Source: Eragrostis nindensis
Taxonomy: Eukaryota > Streptophyta > Magnoliopsida > Poales > Poaceae
Length of the DNA: 64,000 nt
Assembly: GCA_012490785.1 (NCBI GenBank)
Contig: JAAXCT010000564.1
Location: 310,001 to 374,000 of the forward strand
Direction: 5' to 3'
The translations under genes and the position numbers were made by a program. Under the pieces are notes generated by a model. It was not told where the DNA came from. It did no database searches and saw only the letters and a list, made by a program, of their open reading frames with translations. Each line of letters starts with the position of its first letter. The stretch's first letter is position 1. Positions 53,891-64,000 of the stretch are shown piece after piece.

Positions 53891-54883
53891 ATATTGTGCA
53901 ACAATGCATATAATTTATGCCGTCAAGTTCTTATAATTAGAGCAAGATTTGGTGATCAAAAGAAAGGAAATTCCAACCGGACAGAAATCAGCCTTAACTG
54001 GCAGTCATCACGGAAAGTGAAACTGAGAAAACTGGGAGCTGATTCAAGAAATTTGGTGAACTACAAAGTTGTAGAGAATTCTCATAGCTTTCAAACGAGT
54101 ATTTAAACGACTCCGTTTGATAGAAGGAACAAGGGTTTTGGCCTGTCAAAGTTGACAATCGACGCGCTGAATTTCTGTTCTGGACAGAATGACGTGGACT
54201 CAAAGATTAGATGTTTAAGCACATTTCCATGCCGAAATTTTAAAGTATTGTAAAACCAAAGTTATAGTAAACTTAAAGACCTTTCCATAGAGTACTCAAA
54301 TTCGACATTTGGATCAGAAATGAGGGAGATATGGAATTTTTAAATTGACAGACAGGTGCAGTTCTAGAATTCCAAACAGTACAAAGGTTCATACTTGGTC
54401 GACTCTATAGAAATGTGAGAGGCTGAGCCAACTCCTTGAATTTGAAAGTGAAGTAAAGTTCACATTGAGAGCTCTCCAGATTGTGCTCAAACTCCAAATT
54501 GGGTTGGGCCATTTGAGAGTTTTGAAGTTTCGGAGTTTGACTAAACATTGGATTCAAGATTTTTGTAGGAACCAAAATTTCTAATTTGGAGGTTAGCTGG
54601 TAAACATGAGAAGATGAAAACCAAACTGAGGTGGTTCAAGTTCTAAAAGATTGAACATGATCTTCACACATAGAGCTATTTGGAACGATTTCAATTCGTG
54701 TGTATTCATTAACATCGCGAATGCAATGGTAGTCAAATTTTCTCTTGTAAAACCTTGTACATCAGAGAGTGAGCGATGAGGAGAGGCAATGTTTTACTTG
54801 AGTTATCCATGCAAACATGAGAATGTCATGCAACACATTTTTAGTTAACCTAATTTATTCGTTCCTCACCAAAAGAAAACAAT
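53891..54883. other. Unassigned, retroelement-like non-coding sequence
   Basis: Phrases such as CTACAAAGTTGTAGAG and TTTAAACGACTCCGTTTGAT recall gypsy LTR sequence of grasses, but ends are not visible and no frame is supported. Confidence 0.3.
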
Positions 54884-55774
54884 GCAGATCAATTAAACTG
54901 CAGTACCAACTTGTTCAGAATTAATAGTCGCTTGATCGACTAGCAAAAATATAAATAAGTGCTAATTAACGTTTCATCTGTCACCGTGTTTGAATAATCA
55001 CCTGGCGGCTATCGGTAGTCGATGAATTGTTGAATCCATATTGTGTTATTATAATATCACACAGTTGAAGTGTTTGGTACTGATAATAATAATCTTGTTT
55101 AAGGGTGAGCAATGACTCTAATGATAAATATCGGAATTTTAAAAAATGGAGAAGCTTGACTAGATCCAATATTCGATATAGTCGTGCTGAATACAAACTA
55201 AGGTTTCTATAGCTACAAACACAATCATTGGCTTTCCGATAGAGGCGAGAAAGGTGGTGGCCGATTTTTTAACGCCAAAGATTGTCATGTGGTAGTTATG
55301 GCAGCCATCCACTGGACAGGATTGAGATCCATTATATTTGTAAATGTTGACTTTGTGTACCTTTATTCACTCACATGTGGGCCGTAGAGAGATTGAAATC
55401 ATGAGACCCATGTGTCAGTGACACAAAGTAACCATTTTTTTTCTCGAACGCGCAGGAGAGCTGCGTGTCATTTGATTAAGGAGAAAAAAAGAGTTTACAA
55501 AGTCGCCATTCCCTGGCCGGGGTTAGTTTTTGATTACATTCGCGCCCGTTACAACCTGAACAACTCTAAGCTCGGATGTGCCCTCTACGGCATGATCTCC
55601 CGCAATTTCTTGGCGCCCGCTAGCTGCCACTCCAACGCTTCATCACTGACAGCTTGGAGGATGGCGCTCGGACAAAGTAACCATTTGCAAAGGCACTGGA
55701 CGAGAACACGTTATATGCCTAGTCAAACATGGGGTCTTGACTAGTTGTGGTCAAAGTAGCATCACCGCCAATGA
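54884..55774. repeat. Segmental duplication, copy I (R1 then R2)
   Basis: R1 (54884-55084) recurs at 57093-57291 and, shortened, at 62278-62405. R2 (55085-55774, including the LINE) recurs at 61845-62273. Identity is roughly 90 percent by eye. Here R1 precedes R2; in the third location R2 precedes R1. Confidence 0.8.
55437..55671 (-). mobile_element. 5'-truncated LINE 3' end
   Basis: Starting with T's and CTCGAACGCGCAGGAGAGC, this is the reverse complement of a grass LINE tail. A 14-bp target duplication ACAAAGTAACCATT flanks it (55423-55436 and 55672-55685). The paralogous site at about 62177-62192 is empty. Confidence 0.85.
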
Positions 55775-56558
55775 GGACAGGGGCAGACCGCTGCTTAGAG
55801 GACTAGCATTAGGGAAACAATGGAAGTCTCAGCTGGGCAATCAAAAAGCTTCACATGGTCTTCTCAGGCCAGCCGTAGTTTTTGATTGCGCGGACGTGGA
55901 TTGGAGCAGCTTGTCAATGTCCAGTCGTTACTTGGTGTTAGATAGTTGTGAGGCTACTAATTATATTATTTTTCGGCCCCAGGCTGTAGCAACAATGGAT
56001 ATAGGTAGATGCGTAAAGGGATAGGGAGGACGATTATGGTGGCAATAATTCTACAAGTCCCATTGGCCGATGGAGTCTTTTTTCACACTAGCTCGCTTGT
56101 TGTAGCTATCTGCATTGGGGAACACATGGTCAGGAAGTTTAACATCCAACCCAGTTGGAAATTTGGCCCGTGCTGGGATATGTATATGTGTATGGGAGGT
56201 CTATAGTTTAGCCCATCTTACTTGATTCGAACAAAAAAAAAAAAATTATTAGGCTCGTTTTTCACGTAAACAATTATATTGTGAAAACTTATCAGTTGTT
56301 AAATTAACAAGCTCACAAGGATCCATGAACTGCAATAGAACATTGTTGCCACAACTCATCTTATCTTCAAACTAACCTATCCTTGCAAGAGAAAATTATA
56401 CAGTTAGGAAGTTGTGCAAGCATGTCCGCGCCCAACGAACCATACTCAGCATGGAGATGCGAGACACCAATCAATCAACAATGAATAACAAGGTTCTAAC
56501 ATAGGTAAGCGGTAACCACAATCACGATCCTCTATGTACTACTTCAACAATTGGTATG
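55775..56558. other. Intergenic, nothing recognised
   Basis: There is no conserved frame or element end. A short poly-A run lies at 56232-56245. Confidence 0.4.
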
Positions 56559-56836
56559 TGTTGGAGTATAAGTGAATTGCCCACCTTTCCCATCAGCTTA
56601 GGCTTTTGAGTGAGTTGGTTGGTGCATGCAACTAAATATGGTATCAGGGCCAGAGGTCTCGATTTCGAATCCTGACCGGCGTGATTTATTAAATAAATTG
56701 CAGCCACTCCAATATTCCACATTTGCAGCCTGAGGGAGCATGCACGTGAAGGGGAGTGTTGGAGTATAAGTGAATTGCCCACCTTTCCCATCAGCTTAGT
56801 CTTTTGGGTGAGTTGGTTGGTGCATGAAACTCAATA
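56559..56836 (+). mobile_element. Complete 278-bp TRIM retroelement
   Basis: Two 80-bp LTRs (56559-56638 and 56757-56836) start TGTTGGAG and end AATA. A tRNA-iMet primer site TGGTATCAGGGCC begins at 56639 and a GAAGGGGAG polypurine tract ends at 56756. The 5-bp target duplication GTATG lies at 56554-56558 and 56837-56841. It encodes no protein and depends on other elements. Confidence 0.88.
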
Positions 56837-57092
56837 GTATGGACTCTTTATTTCTCTAACTAGCGATGAAGATCTATTCTACTATTGCTTAATGTCGAGG
56901 TAATCAACTAATCACAATACTAACACTCATAGAGGTTTTACTATGTCACACTTCATGATGTTTTCCCTAACACACTGTTGATATCTAGAAAGGAATCTTG
57001 AACCTTCACATAGTTGTTAGACAAAGCTGTCACATGTAAGCGATAACATCATCAAAATTCACATGGGTCAGCTACGGATATAATATTTATTG

Positions 57093-57291
57093 GCAGATCA
57101 ATTAAACTGCAGTACCAACTTGTTCAGAATTAATATTCGCTTGATCGACTAGCAAAACTAAAAATAAGTTCTAATTAACGTTTTGTCTGTCACCGCTTTT
57201 GAATAATCACCTGGCGGCTATCGTTAGTCGATGAATTGTTGAATCCGTGTTATGTTCTTATAATATTACACAGTTGAAGTCTTTGGTACTG
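57093..57291. repeat. Segmental duplication, copy II (R1 only)
   Basis: It matches 54884-55084 closely and is preceded by GGGTCAGCTACGGATATAAT, which instead follows R1 at 62489. Confidence 0.8.
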
Positions 57292-57927
57292 ATATCCTTA
57301 AAGAAAAGAGCATTTTCGAGAAGGTTTACTAGGAACTACAAAGTTTTCCTGAAAAACTTATCTCTTTTATACCTAAAACAAGTTTTAGGTCTCCGATTTT
57401 AGGTACACTGCTAGAGATGCTCCAAAGCTCGTCTGCACCACTTTGCGCGGCTCCCCGTCAGCCCCCGCCAGCTCCCATCGCCAGCTCGTTTTTCTAGCTG
57501 CCACAGCGCCACTCACCACCGTATCCTTCTGCTGACCCTCCCCTGGAGCGCCGCTCGCTTACCATCCCGTGGCGGGGCTACTGTCACAACCGGCGCCGTG
57601 TGGCTGGACATCAGAGGTGCCGAACCTCAATGTGGAGAGGGAAGCCTCGGCCTAGGGCCGTGACCTACCTCGCTCGAGCCCAAATGCGGATCATCCTCGC
57701 CGGCAGATGGCGCACAGTGGACCAACAGGGAGCATTACCAGGTTAAGCGGTGCGTGCACAACTGTGGTGGTGCTCAGAGGAGCAGCATCGCGGGCGGACG
57801 GCACGGCGGCCCTGTGACGCGGCGCACGGCGGCAGACAGCCTCGATGCCAGCAACGACTGCCTGCGGTGAGCCCGCGACGACGCGAGCAGCAAAATCAGA
57901 TGCACGATTCGTCGCCCTGCTGTGCGC
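57292..57927. other. Intergenic with a TIR-element end and GC-rich patch
   Basis: TTTTAGGTACACTGC...GAGATGCTCC at 57394-57421 resembles the terminal repeat of the element at 50143-51529; no partner end is seen. The GC-rich patch 57420-57920 may be captured or old exon sequence but gives no recognisable protein. Confidence 0.35.
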
Positions 57928-58140
57928 AGGGCATGTTTGGATGACTACCACACATTTTTACCAAATTTTGCCATAAATATGGTGAGCAACTACAAAGTTT
58001 GGCAAGAGTATGAGTGTATGACATGTGGATTTTAGTGTGGCTAGCCGCAGTTGTGGTAAAGAACCAAACACCCATAAGAAAACTTGTGACACGACTAAAG
58101 TTTGGCGTGGCAATCTTTGGCAATCAACTAAACAGGCCCT
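57928..58140. mobile_element. MITE with AGGGCMTGTTT ends
   Basis: AGGGCATGTTTGGATGA and, inverted, AGGGCCTGTTTAGTTGA form 17-bp terminal repeats with three mismatches. At 213 bp and non-coding it fits a Tourist- or hAT-type MITE; no target duplication is evident. Confidence 0.7.
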
Positions 58141-58444
58141 AAGTCCTAGCCTCGGTGATGGAAACAAGCCCTAACTACTGTTTGAAAAAGCTGGCGTCCG
58201 ATAGATGCACGAAATCAATGAGGTCAGTGAAAGAGTGTACGTTTGCAGCTTCTAGGTTGTGTCTTCGATTCCAGTCTGGAGGGTTATATTTTCTTTTGTT
58301 TTACCGAAACGGTAGCCGGGAAATTAAGGTCACGTGTTGGGCTGGGCTTGAGTTGTTTTGCAGGTCACGTGTTGGCCTTGTTTCCATACAAAATAGACTA
58401 TGAAATATGTGTTTGAATAAAGAAATTTAATTTCAACTACGCCC

Positions 58445-59059
58445 ATGGGTCATTTAAGTGGTTTTACTGGAGCAGGCACATGCTCAAGCACCGTTGAGTG
58501 GGCAATGGCTGAACTTTTACAAAGCCCTGAAGTGATGAAGAAGGTAAAACTGGAACCAAGGGAAGTTCTTGGCACGAAAATGCATGTTGAGGAGTCTGAT
58601 ATCTTCCTTCTTCCTTACCTTCAAGCTGTGGTAAAAGAAGTACTTCGACTTCATCCTCCTCTCGTGATGACGTTGTACAGAGCAGAGGCCACCGTACAAG
58701 TTCAGGGCTACACAATTCCTGAAGGAACCACCATTATGATGAATATTTGGGCAGTTCATCGAAACACTGACATATGGAATGACCCAGATAAATTTAAGCC
58801 TGAAAGGTTCATCAGCGCTGAAAGCGACTTTTCAGGAAAGGACTGTAAGCTAATTCTATTTGGCGGTGGACGCCGTATTTGTCTCGGGATACCGCTGGCA
58901 CACAGAGCACTCCATTTGGTTTTGGCATCGTTATTGCATCAATTCAATTGGATACTTCCGCAAGAGGCCATGGAAAATGGTATTGACATGACAGAAAAAT
59001 ACGGAATTGTTGTTTCTATGGCACATCCACTAAAAGCTATTGCGGAATGTGACCTATAA
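58445..59059 (+). pseudogene. CYP76-like cytochrome P450, C-terminal part only
   Basis: The 204-residue frame covers the last exon of a class-II ER P450. It has the I-helix (GAGTCSSTVEWAMAELL), where the oxygen-binding AGxDT motif reads AGTCSS and so lacks the Asp-Thr pair, the ExxR motif (KEVLRLHPP), PERF (KPERF) and the haem-binding loop FGGGRRICLG with its Cys. The N-terminal half (membrane anchor and helices A-H) is not found in the 2 kb upstream, and the ATG at 58445 is fortuitous. Likely CYP76 family by the WAMAELL and PLAHR segments. The intact reading frame suggests recent truncation. It sits amid duplicated segments, so it may be one remnant of a P450 cluster. Confidence 0.75.
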
Positions 59060-60990
59060 ATGTGCCATTGCAAACAAAGCAGGATCACAATGAGTATGAT
59101 ACTACAGCAGACTTGGATGTAGATAAAGTGCCTTAGTGGACTTGCTACATTGTAAAACTATTAGACATGTGTCGAACAATAATCCAAGTAGTATATTGCA
59201 CAAAAAAACACCATGTTTGTTCTGGTTCCGAAAGACATATATATTCTACTAGCATATTGTCCGTGCGTTGCTTGGGGAACAATATTTCTCTCACAAATTG
59301 CGGACTCTTGTAGCATCTTTAGTTCACTCATCTCACCATCATGCTTTTTTTTTTTTTGTTTGAGATTCCGCAGATTTGTTGCATATTAGTTCATTCATAT
59401 CACCATCATTAACTCTAATGAGTTTGAGAATAAGTATAGAAAAGACACAGATTTTTAGGATCAACTATGCGCACTACCACGGGAGCAAAACAAATAAAGT
59501 AAAAAAACTACCAAATAAAATCAATAAATTATAAAATGGATGGAATGGATATAGCTTGATTTTATATGAATTTATTTTCAACAAGAGTGGGATCAACTGG
59601 AGCTCGGAAGGGTAAGATATAAATTTTACAGTGTTGGTTCTGTTTTAATTTGGAAAATAAAAAGGGAAGTCAAAGCACGTGGGCTGGGCTGTCGATTCTA
59701 AAATTTCCGTTCCATTTGCAAAGGAGAAAGGGGCCTGTTACTCATGTGTGGCCCGCATTTGGATTGGCCTAAAACAGAACAAGGTCATAACAGGGACTAG
59801 TAGCTGTAGCGCGCCCTAGAGTAAATGTTTTTTGACATTGGAATGGAAAAGAATATGTATTTTTTTTTGACAGTCTTGGCCGATGAAGCAAGTGAACAAC
59901 ATGTCTTTTGTTGATTTATGCTAACCAGAACGCAGCTAGTAGCCACACAATACTACTCAAATTAAACAAAGAGATGAACTGAATGGTTTCGCGGTTTATA
60001 ATATAAATTATGCAAAATCTAATTTAGGACACGTGTATAGAAGAAGAGTATACATCATGTATCCTCACTAAGAAAAGAAAAAGGATTACCTCATATATTA
60101 CATTACGTAGAGAATAGATATGTAACAACATGACTACATCATACAGGGATTAGCCTGGCATTTTCATTCGAGCAGAGAGTTTCAAGCATGCATGCTTGAC
60201 TGATGTTGTATATCCCCAAGAGCCATGAAGAATCATCGATTAGCGGGCAATGACCAAATAGTGTATCCCTGAAATCCATGCATAAGACTAATGAGTTACT
60301 ACTGACTATACTTGAAAAACAATAGATGAGTAGTTCATGTACATTTAGACTAACAAATCTGATATGGGTGAATAACGGACTTTGTAAAAACAGAACTGTT
60401 TCAGAGAAGAAAATACTTAGTAATTCACAACTTAGCTGTGGGAAAAAAAAAATCTTTCCTTTCTGCATCAACTAAGATTGCAACTAAAATTTTAATTTTT
60501 TTCTAAGGTAGCTGGTGGAAGTTGTGCTGAGTCTACTTGAAGTCAGCAACATGATACATAGCAACGCAACACATTATTTATAGGGAAGAAAAGGAAAAGT
60601 GACACAGCAGCACATGCTGGTGCACATCGTCAATCAAAAGAGACACATAAGTCACCTTCAAAGGCACTGTTCATTTTCAATGCATGAGGGAAGACAAATG
60701 TGGCAGTGTCTGACAGCATGCAAAGCCAAATTCAATGTCAGCTACCGCAGCGCGCATGAGGGAAGGAAAAACGACACATTCCATATCTACATTCCTGGCA
60801 TGTGAAAAGTTGCGACTTTTCTCATTAGAAACAGTGGCACACACCATGCATGTAAAAAATTACTGAATATTCAACATTTAGTTCACTAATATGACATGAA
60901 ATTAAACAAATCCACTCCATTCTGCAAAATTTTGAGGAAACAGAGCATGAAAAATTCCTCGAATTAAAGGAACACATAGGGAAAATATAA
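59060..60990. other. Intergenic, nothing firmly recognised
   Basis: The P450 3' flank is followed by AT-rich sequence. CTACTAGCATATTGTCCGTGC at 59250-59272 recalls grass Helitron-type ends, but neither a CTRR hairpin end nor a partner is evident. Short frames look random. Confidence 0.35.
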
Positions 60991-61250
60991 GGTTTGTGTA
61001 ACACCCCAGCCCGTTAGTAGCCTATTAGTAGTTGTTTCGGCCCAAGTGGCCCAGAAGTGAAGTGGAGTTATGGGAATAGTCCCACATGGCTTGTTTAGGT
61101 GGGTGAGGGTCAGCATATAACCCTTGTTGGTTCCAAGCATAGCACCTCCAGGTTAGCCCTTTTACTCGAAGCGAGGACGAAAGCGTAAGAGGGGTGCTAT
61201 GTGTATGCGCGTGCCCGCCCCTGATCCGACGGTATACAGCGGGTACGCAT
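60990..61250 (+). repeat. LTR-like fragment
   Basis: TGTAACACCCCAGCCC at 60997, AGTCCCACATGGCTTG and a CATATAACCC promoter-like word are typical of grass LTRs. No clear end, primer site or TSD is seen. Confidence 0.35.
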
Positions 61251-61844
61251 GTTATATGGGAGCAGCCTTTGGAAGAAGGCTTCCTATCATGTGGTCACCG
61301 TCTAGTTGAACTTTTAGCTTGTTCTGCAGTCGCCATCGAGTTCAACTTAAGCTTATTCCACCATCTCGGAGAGGGTTCATTAGGGGATGAGATAAGAGAA
61401 CTGATGGAGACGCTCTCAGTTTCAGCAGTCACAACGATTATGTTACATGAGAAACGCACGCTATATGCTGCCGGCCATGTTTGTGAGTCTGAGATGAGGT
61501 CGTACTTGAGTTGAATTCAAGGTGCGACGTCGGGCGAGTTTGAGGGACAGCGTCGGGTGGGCGAGCTTGAGGGACTGCGTCGGGCAGGAGCCGCGCGCAG
61601 CGGGTGAGCTTGTAGGGGGAGGCGTCGGGCTTGAGCCGCAGTAGCCGGCGGGCGAGCTTGGTGGGGAAGTGACGGGCTTGAGCAAGCGATGGCAGGGGCG
61701 AGCTTGAAGGTGAGGGCAATGGCGGATTAGAGATGGGCGGTGTGGACTAGGCCATGGCCAGACAATTTTGCAATGGAGCCCACACCGAAAGTTGTAATTA
61801 TTTGTATTTTTCTGTGTCTTGACATTTTTATGAAACCGATAATA
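61251..61844. other. Unrecognised frame and GC-rich repeat-like patch
   Basis: A plus-strand frame (61194-61514, 106 residues) has no recognisable domain. At 61525-61720 GTCGGGCTTGAGC/GGCGAGCTTG words recur six times at uneven spacing; the minus strand reads Pro/Ser/Arg-rich and may be an old exon fragment. Confidence 0.3.
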
Positions 61845-62405
61845 ATCTGATTGCTTAAGCGTGAGCAATGACTCTAATGATATCGGGATTTTAAAAAATG
61901 GAGAAGCTTGACTAGATCCAATATTCGATATAGTCATGCTGAATACAAACTAAGGTTTCTCTAGCTACAAACACAATCATTGGCTTTCCAATAGAGGCGA
62001 GAAATGTGGTGGCGGATTTTTTAATGCCAATGATGGTCATGTCGTAGTTATGGCAGCCATCCACTGGACGGGATTGTGATCCTTTACATTTGTAAATGTT
62101 GACTTTGTATACTATTGATTCACTCACATGTGGGCCGCAGAGAGATTGAAATCATGAGACCCATGTGTCAGTGACACAAAGTAACAATTTACAAAGGCAC
62201 CGGACGAGCACACGTTGTCCTAGTCCAACATGGGGTCTTGACTAGTTGTGGTCAAAGTAGCATCGCCGCCAAAGGGGAATACCAACTTGTTCAAAATATA
62301 AATAAGTGCTAATTAACGTTTCGTCTGTCACCGCATTTGAGTAATCACCTGGCGGCTATGGGTAGTCGATGAGTTGTTAAATCACGTATTATCTTATTGT
62401 AATAC
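61845..62405. repeat. Segmental duplication, copy III (R2 then R1)
   Basis: R2 (61845-62273) lacks the LINE present in copy I and shows the empty target site ACAAAGTAACAATT. R1 follows in shortened form (62278-62405). The permuted order implies an original tandem array. Confidence 0.8.
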
Positions 62406-62699
62406 GTTGAGATCCATCACTTGACTCCGAATGCTTTTGTTCACTTGTCCATATTTATTTGGACAGTTAGATGTTTTGGTGCTCGTTTGGGTCAGCTACA
62501 GATATAATATTTATTGGCGAAGATAGTTTTCACATGCAAATTGGTTGTTGCGCCTTAATTTAAACCTCGCAGTTATCTGAAGAATTCCAAAGTTAAGAAG
62601 GTTGAACTGGTTACAACAAATAAGTGGCGTAGCAACTGGCAAGAGTACTGGTTTTATGCCAAAGTGCCAGAAGCTGAGTAAAAATGGAGAGCACTTTCC

Positions 62700-64000
62700 T
62701 TTGAGCAGTCAAATTGTTGAGATCGATTCTACTTTTACAAGTTAGCCCTTGAACCTTTACAAAATATTTCTAGGTCCTATATTGCCACGACGAAACAAAG
62801 CCAAAACAGGGGAGGCACCTCACTGGCCGGCCCACACTCTAAGCCGGTCGGCCTGGGCCACACCCCGATCAGGTTCAATCTTTTCTGAGACATCTACCTT
62901 GACCTCTTTCCTCTGTTTCACCAGTCCAGAAAATAAAAATCAAATGTTTTCCGAAGATCTAACCAAATACAACTCCTTTTTATCATCGGCTTTATGGCAC
63001 TTTTATTCCGCAATTTCTCCTTGCTTACAAAAATTTAAAGTAAGGCCACTCTTGTCTATTTTGTTATGAGATTTGATATAGGCATAAGTCTAGATCTTTT
63101 TCTTCTCATAAATTTCCTTGGAAATCAAACTTTTGCCTACAGCTTATTGTCACAAATTCTTCTGGAGAAGCAAATAGAAATGAACTTCTCAAATCCAATC
63201 CTCTTTGTTGGGAGTTTGATTAAACTTTAATTCTCTCAAGAAATATGGACTCCTCAGAAGTTCAGTCTTTCGCGTGTGTTCTTGAATGCTTCCACCAGAA
63301 ATTTTTTGCCTGATTCAATTTCAAGCAAATTCTATCAAAAAGAATTTCTGTCTCTATTGCTCAAGCCCCCAAAAGCATCAATAAAGTCAAAACGGAGCCA
63401 TGAAAAGTTGCCTCATGCATCGCGGAAACTGCTCAAAAAAAAAGAGAGAGAAAGTTTCCGGATGTCATAATAAGCAAAGGAACCATGGCTACCTAAATAT
63501 CCAATTGGGGCATAACATATAGCTAAATTCTACCACTGTGTGAGTTCATTCTCTCCCCCACCACATACATCAATTCTATTTCCTTTGACTGAACAATCAG
63601 GAAGTGCAATGTTCTTTTTAGAATTCCTTCTTAATCTTACAAAAATCTACAAAAAGATTGTGCTCTCTCTACCAAGCCCGAAAAACAAGCCTATTAGAAT
63701 AGGGTGAATATTTTGAGAGAAGACATGCTTTTCGCCACCTTGAGAGACTCATTGTTTTGAATTTTTGTGACAAACAAGAACAAAGAAAAGTTTTGAAACT
63801 TGAGGGATTTTCAGTTCGAACGGATCTTTGATTTTTTTTTTCCTATTCAATCTCTCAACTCTTGAAGATAATGAGCTTTAGCCACTTCCACATAGTGAGC
63901 CTGAAGAAATTGTCGAAATAACGTTGCCATAACTCCTTGATGCTATGTTTTTCTTTGGTTCAATCTTTTTGCTCTGGACAAGCAAAGGTTTAAGTCTGGG
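62700..64000 (+). mobile_element. 3' region of another Tat-like gypsy, cut by window end
   Basis: The final bases CTGGACAAGCAAAGGTTTAAGTCTGGG parallel the sequence just before the 3' LTR of the nested gypsy (14853-14882), so the polypurine tract and an LTR should follow beyond 64000. GC-rich palindromes GGCCGGCC (62825-62832) and GCCGGTCGGC (62843-62852), about 19 bp apart, lie in it. The rest is non-coding; the left limit is approximate. Confidence 0.6.

Noticed and set aside
59250..59280. Helitron end
   Set aside because: Only a short resemblance (GTCCGTGCGTTGC); no CTRR terminus with hairpin and no opposite end found.

Overview
This is a plant nuclear window, almost certainly from a grass. 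Supporting signs are gag-pol families typical of Poaceae retrotransposons (SIRE/Maximus-type Ty1/copia, Tat/Athila-type and Tekay-type Ty3/gypsy), Stowaway MITEs, Cassandra elements with 5S-like promoters, LINE 3' ends, GC3-rich genes, and a pair of FAD2 fatty-acid desaturase genes. The species cannot be fixed from sequence alone. Host genes are few; at least two thirds of the window is nested or decayed transposable element.

Layout. 1-2046: interior of a plus-strand gypsy element whose ATHILA ORF-1-like gene is cut at 2046. 2047-25620: a minus-strand SIRE-type copia element (3' LTR 2047-3429, 5' LTR 24246-25620) with broken gag, pol and a third ORF. Into it are inserted (a) a complete young gypsy element at 5899-16356 (1471-bp LTRs, TSD GAGAG) that encodes gag-protease and an ATHILA ORF-1-like protein but no reverse transcriptase or integrase, and (b) two Cassandra elements joined head-to-tail with one outer TSD (20452-21985). 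25621-26896: a second partial copia interior. 26897-33242: remains of two Tat-like gypsy elements with LTRs at 28314-29957 (+) and 31806-33242 (-). 33285-34450: SNM1/Apollo nuclease pseudogene. 35452-35708: Stowaway. 36395-39640: DNA-transposon-like repeat arrays flanking two DUF295-like gene fragments, and a 64-C homopolymer. 39878-44666: two divergently transcribed FAD2-type desaturases, the likely functional genes here. 47174-52156: Tekay-type LTR carrying a TIR element that captured GC-rich, probably intron-bearing gene sequence. 54884-62405: permuted segmental duplications around a CYP76-like P450 fragment, with a 278-bp TRIM, a LINE insertion with a paralogous empty site, and a MITE. About 62700-64000: 3' region of another gypsy element; the window stops in its polypurine tract.

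Main observation. Two unrelated retroelements are studded with their own short palindrome, arranged in pairs at an almost fixed pitch of about two DNA helical turns. In the nested gypsy it is GTGCC-GAYC-GGCAC (14 bp, about 35 sites, pair pitch 19-21 bp). In the copia element it is CCGGA-NNN-TCCGG (13 bp; ten of twelve adjacent pairs outside the duplicated LTR are exactly 20 bp apart). Spacer sequences differ from pair to pair, so the spacing rather than a duplicated unit is conserved. A third LTR (31806-33242) and the gypsy tail near 62.83 kb show the same style with a third motif. The gypsy and copia elements, plus the interrupted gypsy at the left edge, carry divergent ATHILA ORF-1-like proteins. 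I propose, as inference, an element-specific DNA-binding protein and site system, comparable in logic to VANC proteins of VANDAL transposons.
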